A DNA stretch of 64,000 nucleotides, from assembly GCA_020744225.1 (NCBI GenBank), contig JAGMWG010000017.1, forward strand, positions 620,001-684,000, read 5' to 3'. The notes beneath the pieces are model-generated. The model was not told the DNA's origin. It did no database searches and was given only the letters and a program-made list of their open reading frames with translations. The DNA comes from Paraphoma chrysanthemicola. Its lineage: Eukaryota; Ascomycota; Dothideomycetes; Pleosporales; Phaeosphaeriaceae. This document shows, one piece after another, positions 43,919 through 55,130 of this stretch. The position numbers and the translations under genes were made by a program. Every line of letters starts with the position of its first letter. Position 1 is the stretch's first letter.

Positions 43919-45066
43919 CTATAGCGTATCTTGCGAAAAAATAACATCGACAACCCCCGGCAATGTTTTCAGTAAGCCTGGGCCTTTCGCTTTCCAAAAA
44001 AGCAGATTCTCTGCTCTCTCACTTCGGCACCTGAAATTCATTCCACAGCCGTGGACCGCGGTAGTTTTAATCACGACCTCCCGCTCTGCCATGTCTGCCA
44101 GCTCACGGACATCTGTAATCATATGTGTTTGCAAGATCCCTCGCCGTTGCAACACACCAACAAGCGCCTCCACATATGTTACAAATGACATTTCTTCCCC
44201 GTTTACAAAATAATACACTTGTGGACCCCACAGACGTGGATCGTGCTGGACGTGCCCTTTGACTGCATCTTCAACAAGCCTCACATAGATGTCTGCAGGA
44301 TCATCAACATTGATGTACCCTAAGATATTGTCGCCTTGTCCTAATACAAAGCCCATCGACAGTTGATTTACTGCAGCCACGATGTCACGGACCGTGATAG
44401 GCACCGGATTTTTTGTGGAGCTGCTTAGGCCATATACTACAGATGGTAAGACGATACTGATGTTCATGGTGGAGGAAGAGTCGCGAACGATTTGATCGGT
44501 GCGTTGCTGGTGTCGGGTGGAATCCATAGCTACGATAGCATCAATATCTTCAACATCGCTCCAGACGTTCTCCGACGATGCGCCTCCAGTGTCTTCGCCT
44601 ACAAGAAAGGCACCAGAGGTCTGAATGTAGAAGCCTTGTCTAGGCGAAGAGCTTAGTCCCGAGAGAGCGGCACGGATGGCTTCATCGCTGCCAGGTAACA
44701 GGTCGGGGGATGTGTCTAGTGCTTATCAGCAAGCGTCGCTGAGTTTCTATACATCATGAGACCGACTTATAACGATATCCGAGGCTTTTGCCTGGCCCTC
44801 GATACCGTCGAGGTCTCTGAAATCGCCAACTATAGTCCTGAGGTGTTTACTGCGTTCGGAAAGTCTGTTGGCTTTTTGTTCATCGCGAACTAGTACGACC
44901 ATCTCGAGATCGGGAAATCGTTGTTGAATATCGTTCAATACCGCGCCTCCGATATGACCGGCCGGTGGCTCCAAGGCTAAGTCAAGTCAGCTGTATGAAC
45001 GGGTCAATATCCAAACATGAGAAAAAGAATGCGTATTGGCTCAGCTTACAGAAATAACTTCTTCAT
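43919..45066 (-). pseudogene. NAD-dependent epimerase/NmrA-like gene with 4-bp frameshift
   Basis: Relatives are Rossmann-fold oxidoreductases or epimerases often found beside fungal transporters. Three exons are visible: 45050-45066 (MKKLF), 44767-44976 and 43919-44715. Exon 2 begins with LGATG, the start of the GxxGxxG NAD motif, then loses frame at CCGGCCGG (44958-44965). The following HIGGAVLNDIQQRFPDLEMV is in another frame. One CCGG unit looks like a tandem duplication; without it the motif would be continuous. The rest is intact: DLLPGSDEAIRAALSGLSSS, QTSGAFLVGEDTGG and a long C-terminal frame (VYGLSSSTKNPVPITVRDIV). A single lesion could also be a sequence error or a recent null allele. 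Confidence 0.65.
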
Positions 45067-45518
45067 GATTAACAGTAATGGGTGTGCTGTATCCTTGCCG
45101 AGGTTGTAGCCTACAGTAGATTCATCACTACAGCTTGCTGAATATGTGAAGCTTCGGAGGTTTTCGCACAAGATTCGCATCTATCTCAACGAGTTTCATG
45201 GTCAATAATAGCGCCGAGTCTGATCGTAGCTTCGGACCTTACAAAACCGTGGTTTAACTACATACTAGGCTGTCATCTCCGATGTGACACGCCCGAACAC
45301 TTTTTGCATCCACTGCCGAATCGCCTAATCACGTAATGCCGCTTGTGGCGTTGTAAACTAGCGTTCCTTTCAGAACGCAGGGAACCAGATCCTACACATG
45401 TAGGCCATCATTGATCGAGCTTACACCCGACGCAAGATGCGTGGGTTCGTCTATGCCACAGACAGTAGTTTCAGTACATTATTTAAGTAAGGACCGAAAG
45501 TACTTAAAACAAAATTAG
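45067..45518. other. Intergenic
   Basis: About 450 bp between the epimerase-like start and the SNF2 gene's stop. From about 45445 it matches the relic at 36868-37056. Otherwise nothing. Confidence 0.5.
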
Positions 45519-45632
45519 TTATTGTGTTTTCATTATTAAAAAAATTGTAAATCTTACCCTTAATCGATCTAGCGTATGTTCCGACTCAGCATGTTGTTCA
45601 GGCGACAGCAGAAGCTCAGCAAGTTCCTTCTT
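45445..45632 (-). repeat. Parent copy of the duplicated helicase 3' end
   Basis: Partner of the relic at 36868-37056. It covers most of the last exon of the SNF2 gene and about 75 bp of 3' flank. This copy keeps an open frame (ERKKELAELLLSPEQHAESE), so I take it as the intact version. Confidence 0.75.
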
Positions 45633-48600
45633 CCGCTCTTGTGTTTCAACCACTCGCTTGTAACATGTCAGCAAAGAACTTGCGACACTTGATCAGCAGT
45701 GAGCTTACCTCTTCGAAAGTATCCGCCATCACGAATCGGATGGTGGTCACTTCCTTGATTTGGCCCATTCGATGGACTCGTGCAAGAGCTTGCTCTTCCA
45801 CCGTTGGATTCCATTGTGGTTCCAGAATATATGCGCGCGATGCAGCTGTAATGTCGAGTCTAAGCGTATGTGAGCTGGGAAATTCACAGATACGATTCGG
45901 GATGACATACCCCACCGCAGCGCATGAGATGGTCATCAAGATCACCGATATGGCGGGGTCCTGGCGGAATTTCCTCAACGCCAGCGAACGATTGGCCGGG
46001 CTTGTATTGCCATCATAGCGCGTGTACACGATCGAAGCTTCTGATAGACCTCTAGCGGCGAGGTCCAGCGCGGAGGACCAAAAAGTGAAAACGATACTGT
46101 TATGCGGTTAGGTAAGAAAGCGGCAGTTCATGAAAGCGGCAGTTCATGAAAGCGACTTACCTCTTTGTGCCTAGAGGCTGCTCGAGGAGATCTGTAACAA
46201 GAGAATTGATTTTTGTGGGCAGTTCGTCTCCGTGTGGGTCTGGACTATGGCGCACCGGCGATGAGGCTCCCGATTCAATCCTTCCAGGTGCACACGTGAC
46301 CATGGTACTTGGGCATCGATATGTACATCCACAGCTTACATTACTCCTTCGGCTTACACAGCGCTCGCAAATGATTGCGAGACAGGAGAACAGCCAGACC
46401 CGGGACGAAACGAAGGCTAGATCCACTCCAAGGTCGTAGGTCATTCCCATGGCATCAAGTGTGAGGCCACAAGACTTGCACACTGGGGATTCGTTGGCTG
46501 TTACGGCATTCATTGCCCTTTGAGCAGTTCTTGTGTCCCATACATTACTGTCAGAGTATGCTTCCATCTTCGACGCTGATGATTTACGATGAACGCCAAG
46601 GTTGCAGATCAAACGGAGCTCGTTGATCTGTTGGATGATATTGACGAATAGCTTTGCAGATTGTGTGGTGCCATGGAGTGCTTTATCAATAGACCTGGCA
46701 ACGTTGGCCTCGACAAGACTATAATGTTCACGTTCTGCTAAGCTGAGTTGCAATGTAAATTTCAGGTCTGTCCTGGCTGGTAGCTTAACCGAGCCTTGGC
46801 TTCGGCGCAGTAGGATCCTCTGGAGTATGGCCCGTAGGCGCGTGATGGCGACATCGTGGTGTCCAGCCTTCCAAGGGCTTATGATATCCCTGTGAAAGAA
46901 GTCGCGTTCACCATAAGGATATACGCGAAGGAACTGACACATAGTGGCAATGTCGCCAAGCCGATTCTGTAGAGGCGTGCCTGTGACTGCCCAGCGTGCT
47001 CGTGCCGATAAGCTGCAGATAGCTTTGAAAGTGCTGCTTTGATGATTGCTAACATAGTGCGCTCCGAAGGTCAGGCGGCGAACAGTTGAACAACTCGGAG
47101 AACAGATACGCACCTTCGTCAAGTACAATGCGTCGCCATTCGACTGAAAATAAAAGTGCCGATTCGGACATTGAACGAGAACGCCACTCGTTCTCGACTG
47201 TCTGATAAGTTGTTATGATTAGGCCGTGCTTCCTAACCTCCTCGATGGTAGATAGACGGCTCGCTGCGTGATGTCGACGAACTCCCAGGGAACTTATGTC
47301 GTTCAGATGTCTACAATGTCAGCAGGTTCGAAGCCAAGATGTCAGAGGCTAACCTTTGCAGCTGGTCATCCCATGTCTGCAGCACTGTATTTCGCCATTA
47401 GAGTGGACAACTCCTTGCGACGTTTTTGACTTACACGCAGGTGGTACAATGAGCAACGTGGTGAGGGCCTCGCATGCGCCCAGGATTGCCGTACTTGAAT
47501 TCTGAATGCTTTGCGACGATTCTAATTTGCCAATGTCATGTACTAACAAAGCAATGATACTACATGATTTTCCCAACCCCATTGAGTCGGCGAGTATACC
47601 ACCTCGGAACGGTTCAGGCGCGCACAATTGTACCTCAGCGGTAATATTGTTACGGTAGCCACTACGAATTCTGTCAACAGTGATATCACAGGGCCAAGTG
47701 GAGATGCCTACATAGATCGCACCGGCCCTTGCAGTGCTGTCCACATATCGCAAGAGGAGTCTGAAAGGTCCCAACCTAATTCACGCTGGGTCATGAAATA
47801 CAAGGCCTGTCTTTGGTGTCTGACATAGTTCAGCATTTATTATACACGTTGACAAACGCAACTTACGGCAATAACCGAGTGCTAAGCGCAGCCGGTGAAT
47901 CGAGTTCGCCGAGCGGCATTGCTGACACAAGAGCATCCAAAGCATCCGAGCGAGTTATCTGAGAGACCGCCACCTCTGACCGAGATAGAAGAAGGTCAAA
48001 AGTCATCCGAGGCTCTTCGTCTGAGCCAACAAGACATTGTGGGTTGCAGTACTTCACATTGCGGTCGCAATAATGTGGTTCTTGCAGATAAACCTCGCAG
48101 TCTTGCAAATAAGTTCCAACGTGGTCAGATAGCCATTCAGGACCATACAGTATCACATGTAAAGACGATACCGGCTTAAGCTCCCGCGAGAGCGCCTTAG
48201 ATCTGGCGGCAATCTTTGCACTACTGAAGGTGAGTGCAAGTTGTATTGTAAGATCAGGGTCTTCTTCCAAAGCTTGCAGTACTTGTGCGCTTCGCTCATC
48301 GAGCTCACCAAGTATGGTGCCGTCGACAGCCACGTGGGAAGGAGGGCAGTACTGTGCGGCAAGCCTAGAGCGAGCACTACAAGGCCACTGCTGAACAAGC
48401 TCCAACCGTAAGTCTATGATCTGCATAATAATTAGCACAACTCTATCGTCGCGCGAGTGAGTTGACTTACTGCACCGAAACACACCTGCATTGAGCCAGG
48501 TTCATCCTGACTAGTTTGGTCATGCTGAGTACTCTGCTGCTCCTCATGTCTAAACGGCAAGCTCAGAGTCCGCTGCTGGGCATTGCGTCCTGGTGTATTG

Positions 48601-49055
48601 GACTGCAGAGAAGGGCGCACAAGCGCTTGAGGCACAGGCTGGGAGTAATTTTGAGGCTCAGTGTTTAGCTTTGTCCAAGTGGCATGTGTCGCCGTGTACT
48701 CGTCTTGGGCACCATTGAATAGCTCATGATATACGTTGTGACTTGGTACTAGCCATGCTTGCTGTAGTGTTCCCGTTTGTTGCACGGTGCTGTAGTGATA
48801 CGCATTGGTCGAGGCCAGCGACGAGGCTGAGGCTGAAAGTTGATTCGTGACGCAAGAGATGTTCAAGTTGTTACGCCGGCTGTGGTCACCAATGTCGACT
48901 TCCGTACTTGTATATGTAGTTCGGCGACGTTTAGAGTGAGAATTTGCGCCGCCGTCGTCGTCGTCGTCATCATGTGCCGCCTCTGAGAGGGTGCGTGGCG
49001 ACAATAGTGGTCGCCCGCAAACCGAATTCGGCCAAGGCACGTGGGCGAAGCTCAT
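45519..49055 (-). CDS. SNF2-family helicase-like ATPase, Rad5/HLTF type
   Basis: A double-strand-DNA translocase of the Rad5-like group, often with ubiquitin-ligase function. Ten exons close in frame to 1028 residues: 48471-49055, 47867-48420, 47712-47819, 47435-47670, 47354-47384, 47114-47310, 46161-47061, 45911-46096, 45709-45859 and 45519-45656. After a disordered N-terminus (poly-Asp run) comes PHQRQALYFMTQRELGW. Walker A is GGILADSMGLGKS, motif Ia LLIVPPA, the DEAH box IVLDEAHYVSNH, motif III AVTGTPLQNRL. A Cys-rich insert (SPVCKSCGLTLDA ... CERCVSRRSNVSCGC) sits where Rad5 carries its RING finger but looks irregular. Motifs V and VI are GLDITAASRAYILEPQWNPT and QALARVHRMGQ. Whether it is a repair enzyme or part of a mobile or cluster-linked family is open. 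Confidence 0.88.
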
Positions 49056-49418
49056 GCGATAAGCCTGTAAGCATGTACAAACGAAGTTCGGCGCGAAGAA
49101 AAGAAGTGCTGCTCTAGCTGTTGTCGAAGGGATGGTGTTGATGGCGACACAAGTTCAGAGAAGACGATTCGGTGCGAAGAAAAGGCTGCGGGCGATGCAT
49201 GGTGGCTGCATCTGTGAGGCATCAGCTGGCTAGGCGGAGCAGCAGGTCTGCCTTGCCCATCAACTCCGCCTCACAGATGCAAGGCATATTCTCCTGCATG
49301 TTATAGAAATGTTATCCCTTGGAGACTCTCTTTGAATTCGGTCGCTCTGGAATGGTATTGAGTCTCGCAGGCGCTGCACATGAACGCGCGACAGCTGGAC
49401 CAGCGCAAGAGTCGTCAG
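49056..49418. other. Divergent promoter region SNF2 / NACHT gene
   Basis: About 360 bp between two start codons. An in-frame ATG at 49380 could extend the NACHT protein. Nothing else recognised. Confidence 0.45.
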
Positions 49419-52400
49419 ATGGCAGGCGCATTCCGACCGAGCCTGGTGCAGGCCCCACACTCCAACAACCCTACCACTAACAACACATCATCCGCCACAA
49501 CTCTCACACCTCAAGCCCGCAGGACTTTTCAAGACAGTTTCGAGAGTTTCGAAAGAACAGTGCAGAAGTACTCTCGCACTGATGGTCGCGAATTTACCGA
49601 GACTACACTGCGCGACGTACGAGATGCGGCTAAACAAATCGAAGGCCAGCTTGCGGCGCGACAGTGTCTGCGGAACATGAAGCGTCTTGAGCCACTACTG
49701 AATGGTCTGGAAGCGTACTCTAAAGTCGTGGAGGTTCTCTGTAATGGCACACCTTTCGTGAGCTGGATCTGGGTGGGCATATTCGAGTCGCGTTCAGGTC
49801 ATGTCGTGTGCTAATGTTAGGTCTTAGGCGCCAATCAAGCTGCTCATGAAGGTGAGCATGTTCGCTATATCTGGTGACCAAATGACCTGACTCTATGCAG
49901 CTGGCGACTGATCACATTTCCGCCTTCGAGAAATTGATAAGGGCATATGGCCAAATCGCAGATTTTATGCCACGATTCGATCGCCTGAGCAAGGCTCTCA
50001 TCGGTGAACCCGACTTTCAGCAAGCACTGGCGGTGGTGTATAGCGACATTTTGGAGTTTCATAGGCATTCCTACAAATTCTTCCGAAGAAACGGTAAGAG
50101 CTTCTGGTGTAAGACTATGGTGCCGAAGCATCTGACAGGAAGCAGGTTGGCTGTGTTTTTTCAAATCATCGTGGGGTCAATTCGAGAGTCGATTCAATTG
50201 CCTCTTGGAAAGCTTGACAAGACACGCAAAGCTCGTTGACCAAGAAGCGAACGCATATCTGATATCGGAGACGTTGCATTGGCGCAAAGAAGCGCTCGAT
50301 TCGGTCGCAAAAGTAGAGAAAGAGCGTTCCACGACGCAGCTTGTCGCTGCACTTGCATGGCTAGGCCTTGACACTGTGCCCCACTGTGGTCAGGCTTATC
50401 AAGATAACACTCATGATAGACTCGTCGCAGATTGTTGCGATGGCACTACTGAATGGATTCTAAAGCAAAAAGCCATGAGGTCGTGGCTCCAGAATGGGCG
50501 TGGCCCGTCGACCCTCTGGCTCAAGGGCAAACCAGGATCAGGTCAGTGACCATCTGAGCTGTTTCCTTTAGACCCATGCAAACCTAACGCACCATTCAGG
50601 AAAAAGTACTCTTTGTGCCAAGGTTGCGCAGTTCCTTCGCGCGTCTCGGCAATCTACCGTTCTGTTCTGTTTCTACAGCTACACGATTAGCAATGTGTAC
50701 CCGGACCCCGTTGTATTCATTCTGGCAACACTAATTTCGCAGATCCTTCGTCAGCGTATCGATCTTTCCGCTTATGTGTACGAGGAGTTCGTCGCCGAAG
50801 CTCGTGCGCTTTCCATCAAGGATCTGCTGGTGCTAGTTACCAATCTTTTGCCTCAGCTGACGATGCCTCGTATCCTTGTGGATGGCATCGACGAATGTAT
50901 TCGGTACGATGTGAGCGGTAGGCCGCACGACTTGACCCCGGTACGAGAGGTTCTTACTACTTTACTGAGATTGGAAATCCCAATCCAGGGCTCGACACCG
51001 CCCAAAATGCTCATCGTAAGCCGAGACATCCTTCAGATAATAGGAGTTCTCTCGAAAAAGCCAAAGGTGTCGCTCGACGAAGAGACCGATGATGTGACGG
51101 CTGGCATACGATGCTTCACCCAAAGGCAACTCAACGAGATCAAACAAAATTTCGGTGATCTTGCTGGCATAGACGTAGTTTTGAAAGAAGTGGAAAGCAG
51201 CATCGTGGTTAAATCTCAAGGTGCGTGTGAAGAGAACCTGTTCCATTTCAGTGCGCTTTAGATGCTATTTCGGCCTCTTTTAGAGTCTGTGACATGTTGT
51301 CCTCATTTGGCCGTGTCACGATTCCCAAATTCAAGCTCTTAACAGTCAGCATCCGAATATTTTCATGTCACTAACTCTTCACAGGTATGTATCTGTGGGT
51401 GCGATTGGTGTTGGCGCAATTGGAAGTGGATGCGTACAATCTCGACGATCTGGAAACTGCTGTTGCAATTATGCCACACACTCTGCATGACTTGTATGTG
51501 TACCTTAGAACTCCAGCTATAACCTTTTCATTCATGGTTCATAGCTATAGCCGCATCGTCTCACGGATCTCATTGCTACCCGCTTTGTCTCGGGAACGAG
51601 CATGCAGCATTTTGAATTGGATGGTATGCTCAAGGCGCCCAATGCGGGTTTCTGAACTGCAGGATACGATTGTGTTTGCTGCCAGTAGCATCGTCTTGAC
51701 ACCAAGATCGAAGCTTCCCGCATCCATCATCGACCTATGTCGACCTTTGATACAGACACATGCTGACGGTCAAGTATCTTTCGTCCATTTCACCGTGCAG
51801 GAGTACGCCGATTTTGCACATTTCCTGAACTTGAGACTGATATAAAGCAGGCACCTCATAAAAAGCGGCTTCACGTCTCTTCGCTCCGCCGAGTGCTGCG
51901 CCACAATAACGTGTTTGAACTACCTGCATTTCAGTCTCAACCTCCTCAACTCATCTGTCCCAGAAGAAACAAGGACATCAGATGTAGGAAACTGCCTTTT
52001 CAACCTCCAGCCTTATGTTTACGACCATTGGCTCGACCATCTTCTAGGCTTCCTAGCGGAGCTCAAAGGCGAGCGCGTTCGTAAGATCGAAACAAATTTG
52101 CACAGCTTGCTAGACAGCATCTCGATACATCATGCAGATTGTTTGGATCCAGTGCAGGATCCTTCACCAGATGCGCAGCAAGTATCCTTGCGGCTCGAAC
52201 CTCGGCTCAAGCACGTGGAGCACGACCGCCGCATCTTCCATTTCCTATGCCACTTCGTACACCATCAACACAACACGAAGTTGCATTTCAGAGACCAGAA
52301 AACAATAGAAAATAGTGGGTAGTGCCTCGCTCCACTTTAGCAATAACTAATACAGTCAAAGGAATTCGCCGAGATCCCACACCTCTCGGCCGTGTTCAAG

Positions 52401-54484
52401 TCGAATTTACTAGTAGAGTTGAGGTGCTGCTCTCCGCCGCCGAATTCCCAGGACTCTCTTCCGCCCAACTGAACGCTTTCAAGGCTCTCCATGCACCATT
52501 TGCTTTCGTTTGTCGTTTCCCAGGCTGTACAGCTGCCTTGGCAGGTTTCGCTACTCATACGGCACGCGTCCAACACGAGAAGTCTCACTCGCCACCTCTG
52601 TTATGTACACACTCAGGTTGCAAGTACACGCTGTCATTCTCTTCGATTCGAAGTCTAAAACAGCATATTCAAGAATTTCATACGCGCGCACCTGTGCGGA
52701 TAAGATCAAGCTTGCGAAGCCATGCACCAATATCTTCACGCGAGAGTAGGCGATTCAACGAGGCCAATGTTGTTACAACTAGCGGTCAAATGATCAGCCA
52801 CGATTTCACAGCAGATGTGGTTCGAAATGAAGAACGCTTCAAAAAGTTCGAAGAGCAGCTAGCAAAAAATGACAAAGAACGCCTTCGGAGGACCATAGCC
52901 AACAAATTAAGCTTGATAGGACAGAGCGAAGACACTGGTGCACTGGGTTCACATTCGACAGATGCTGCCTTGGAAACGAACAGAATTCATGGACACAATG
53001 AATCCATATTTGACTTCTTCGGGAGTCCAATCCTGGATGCACCAAAGAGTGGTCACTCAGTTGACTCAGCTGAATACAGAAAACTCGAAACCCATGACAA
53101 GGAGCACCGGGAACAGCGTTTGCTAGAGAATCAGCATCAACAGACTAGTGGCCAGAGTAGGTCACAACAGTTGAAGCCTGATGACATCCTAAATCTCCAG
53201 CATCTCTCCGAAGCTGAGAAGCAAATTCACCGAGACACCATGATTGGGTTTTACAAAATGATGCAGCAGTATGCCAAAGGCACGCTTGAACACACGGAAG
53301 TCGACAAAACGATCACTGAGTGGTCACAAAAATTCATCTCTAAGGAGGTAGATTATAAGCAGAAGTTAGAGCAGCAGCAGCAGCTCTTTCTAGAGAGGCA
53401 GCGGGAGAATCGTCAGGAGCATGTGGAGGACATCCGGGAGCGTCCTTGGTCGCCATTGCCTCCTCTCCGGGCACTCTCCGCGACCAGCAGTCCCAAGATC
53501 TACTTGCCACTAACCCCTTCCTGGGAGATCGGAGATGATCCTACGGATCGGAAGGACCAGATCGAGGTAGACCATCAAGAACATACGGACCTAGCGGCGT
53601 CCAGAAGTCGGGGTACCTGGAATCTGTCGCCGCCACCTCTTGAGCATAAACAGGAATCGCCAACCTTCTTATCCAGCGATTGTACTCATCTGGCGCTCAA
53701 GCCACCTCCGTATGCCTCTAATGTGGCTAGTGTGTCTGCTCCACCTCCGGACCAGCTGCATCGCGTTACTTCCACCATGCCATCAAACTTCAGTCAATCA
53801 AGCCAAAGGAGAGATTCTACGGCCATCGGACCTCATGACAGTGCAGCGACTCAGCCTCCCCAACTCCAGATACCGCAATCTGATCGACTCCCTGCATTGC
53901 AGCCACAGTCGCCAAAGAACGATGCAGCTTCGCTAATTACGCCACAGCGTTTACCGTCCATATCTGATATGATCGCAGATGCAAGATCTGCGCGATCATC
54001 TTCGATTAGTGAAGAAGTCCGAACAAACAGTAGCCTCGTACACCGACAGTCTATGTCGTCTCTAACTGCTTCACCCAGATCGCGAGTGCGGCAAATGTCT
54101 ATAAGCTCGCACACACATACCCCAGCATCCCCCTTTCCTCCCCTGAGCGCTCTTAGTGCTTCGTCACCAATGAGCGCCGACAGCGACATGCAAAGAGGAG
54201 ACATTTTCTTACGATCAGGATCTGGCCAAGTCTTCGGAGCTGATGCTAGGAGACCTTCGCAAGCATCAGAAAATGGTGAAGAGATCCGAACTCAATTTGC
54301 GGCTGCGACCACGGTCTCGTCATCAGACCAATACCAACCCCGAATAGAAATGGCTGAGGAAGGTCGTTCAAGTAGTGCGCATCAGAACCAGAGCTTAGCC
54401 TCCCTACCTATGGGCGCGATGAACACGGGTCTGCAATCATCTGGACCTGTGGAATGGGTAAAGGATTGGAGTGCGCTTCATTAG
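49419..54484 (+). CDS. NACHT (STAND) NTPase with C-terminal C2H2 zinc fingers
   Basis: A fungal NLR-like switch protein, expected to act in non-self recognition or programmed death; partner unknown. Nine exons close in frame to 1517 residues: 49419-49772, 49828-49851, 49901-50093, 50146-50541, 50600-51220, 51385-51499, 51545-51802, 51851-52314 and 52356-54484. The N-terminus (about 1-260) is the helical domain common in such proteins (PIKLLMKLATDHISAFEKLI). The NACHT P-loop GKPGSGKSTLC (about 320) is split by an intron; Walker B is PRILVDGIDEC. SRRPMRVSELQDTIVFAASS and FVHFTVQE are winged-helix and post-NACHT motifs. C2H2-type fingers lie at about 858-910 (FVCRFPGC ... HEKSH, then CTHSGC ... 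HIQEFH), before a long Ser/Gln-rich tail. Exon 2 is only eight codons. Confidence 0.85.
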
Positions 54485-55130
54485 ATCAACGCTAACACTT
54501 CTTTCAGGAATGGCTGACCATGAGTTTGTGATGTCAGTTTATTCTGCGTTCTTGCAGACATGACGCACTTTTCAGAATGGGTGGCATTACCAAGCACAGG
54601 TATCAGGAGACTTCGAGGTAGAGACTGAACGAGTTGGTGAATTCCTCACTACTTCGTAAATTTAAAACTTCAGTCCAATATTCTTTCCTCCAGGAGCAGC
54701 GTGCCACCACTTTTCTATCTCCTCTCGACCTACCATGATGTTCGTCTTCTGGTCGGATCCCGCCTGCCCGGTGCAATAGCATGACGTGCCACGCGATGCC
54801 AGCGCCTGACGATGTCATGTTCCGGTATGAACTTGCCCCCAAAGCCACGTCGCAATCCTTCGTCCCGCCTTTTCAAACTGGAAGCAGGAACTTATCGATG
54901 TTAGATCCGCAAGCTATGAGAAGACACATGTTCTCCCTCATTGCTGAGCAAATGTGCGCGACCATTAAGAGATTCGATAACATTTCGACTGGATACGGTC
55001 CAAGCTTGGGAAAGATACGAAACAAGCTGGCTCTGACCAGATCGAATAAGCATAGTAAGCTTTATGAGCGTCACGTGGATCGTGACAGGAATACGCACGC
55101 TTAGGAGTAGCATTTGCCTATCAATACACA
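54485..55130. other. Convergent intergenic region
   Basis: About 650 bp between NACHT and esterase 3' ends; only chance-looking short frames. Confidence 0.5.

Noticed and set aside
51843..51845. In-frame TAA inside the NACHT gene, at first taken as a pseudogene lesion.
   Set aside because: A 48-nt segment (51803-51850, GTACGC ... AAAGCAG) removes it and keeps the frame, and the reading before and after continues the same domain.
52322..54484. Separate C2H2 zinc-finger gene starting near 52322.
   Set aside because: A clear intron (52315-52355, branch CTAAT) joins it in phase to the NACHT exons, and NACHT proteins with this tail are a known type.
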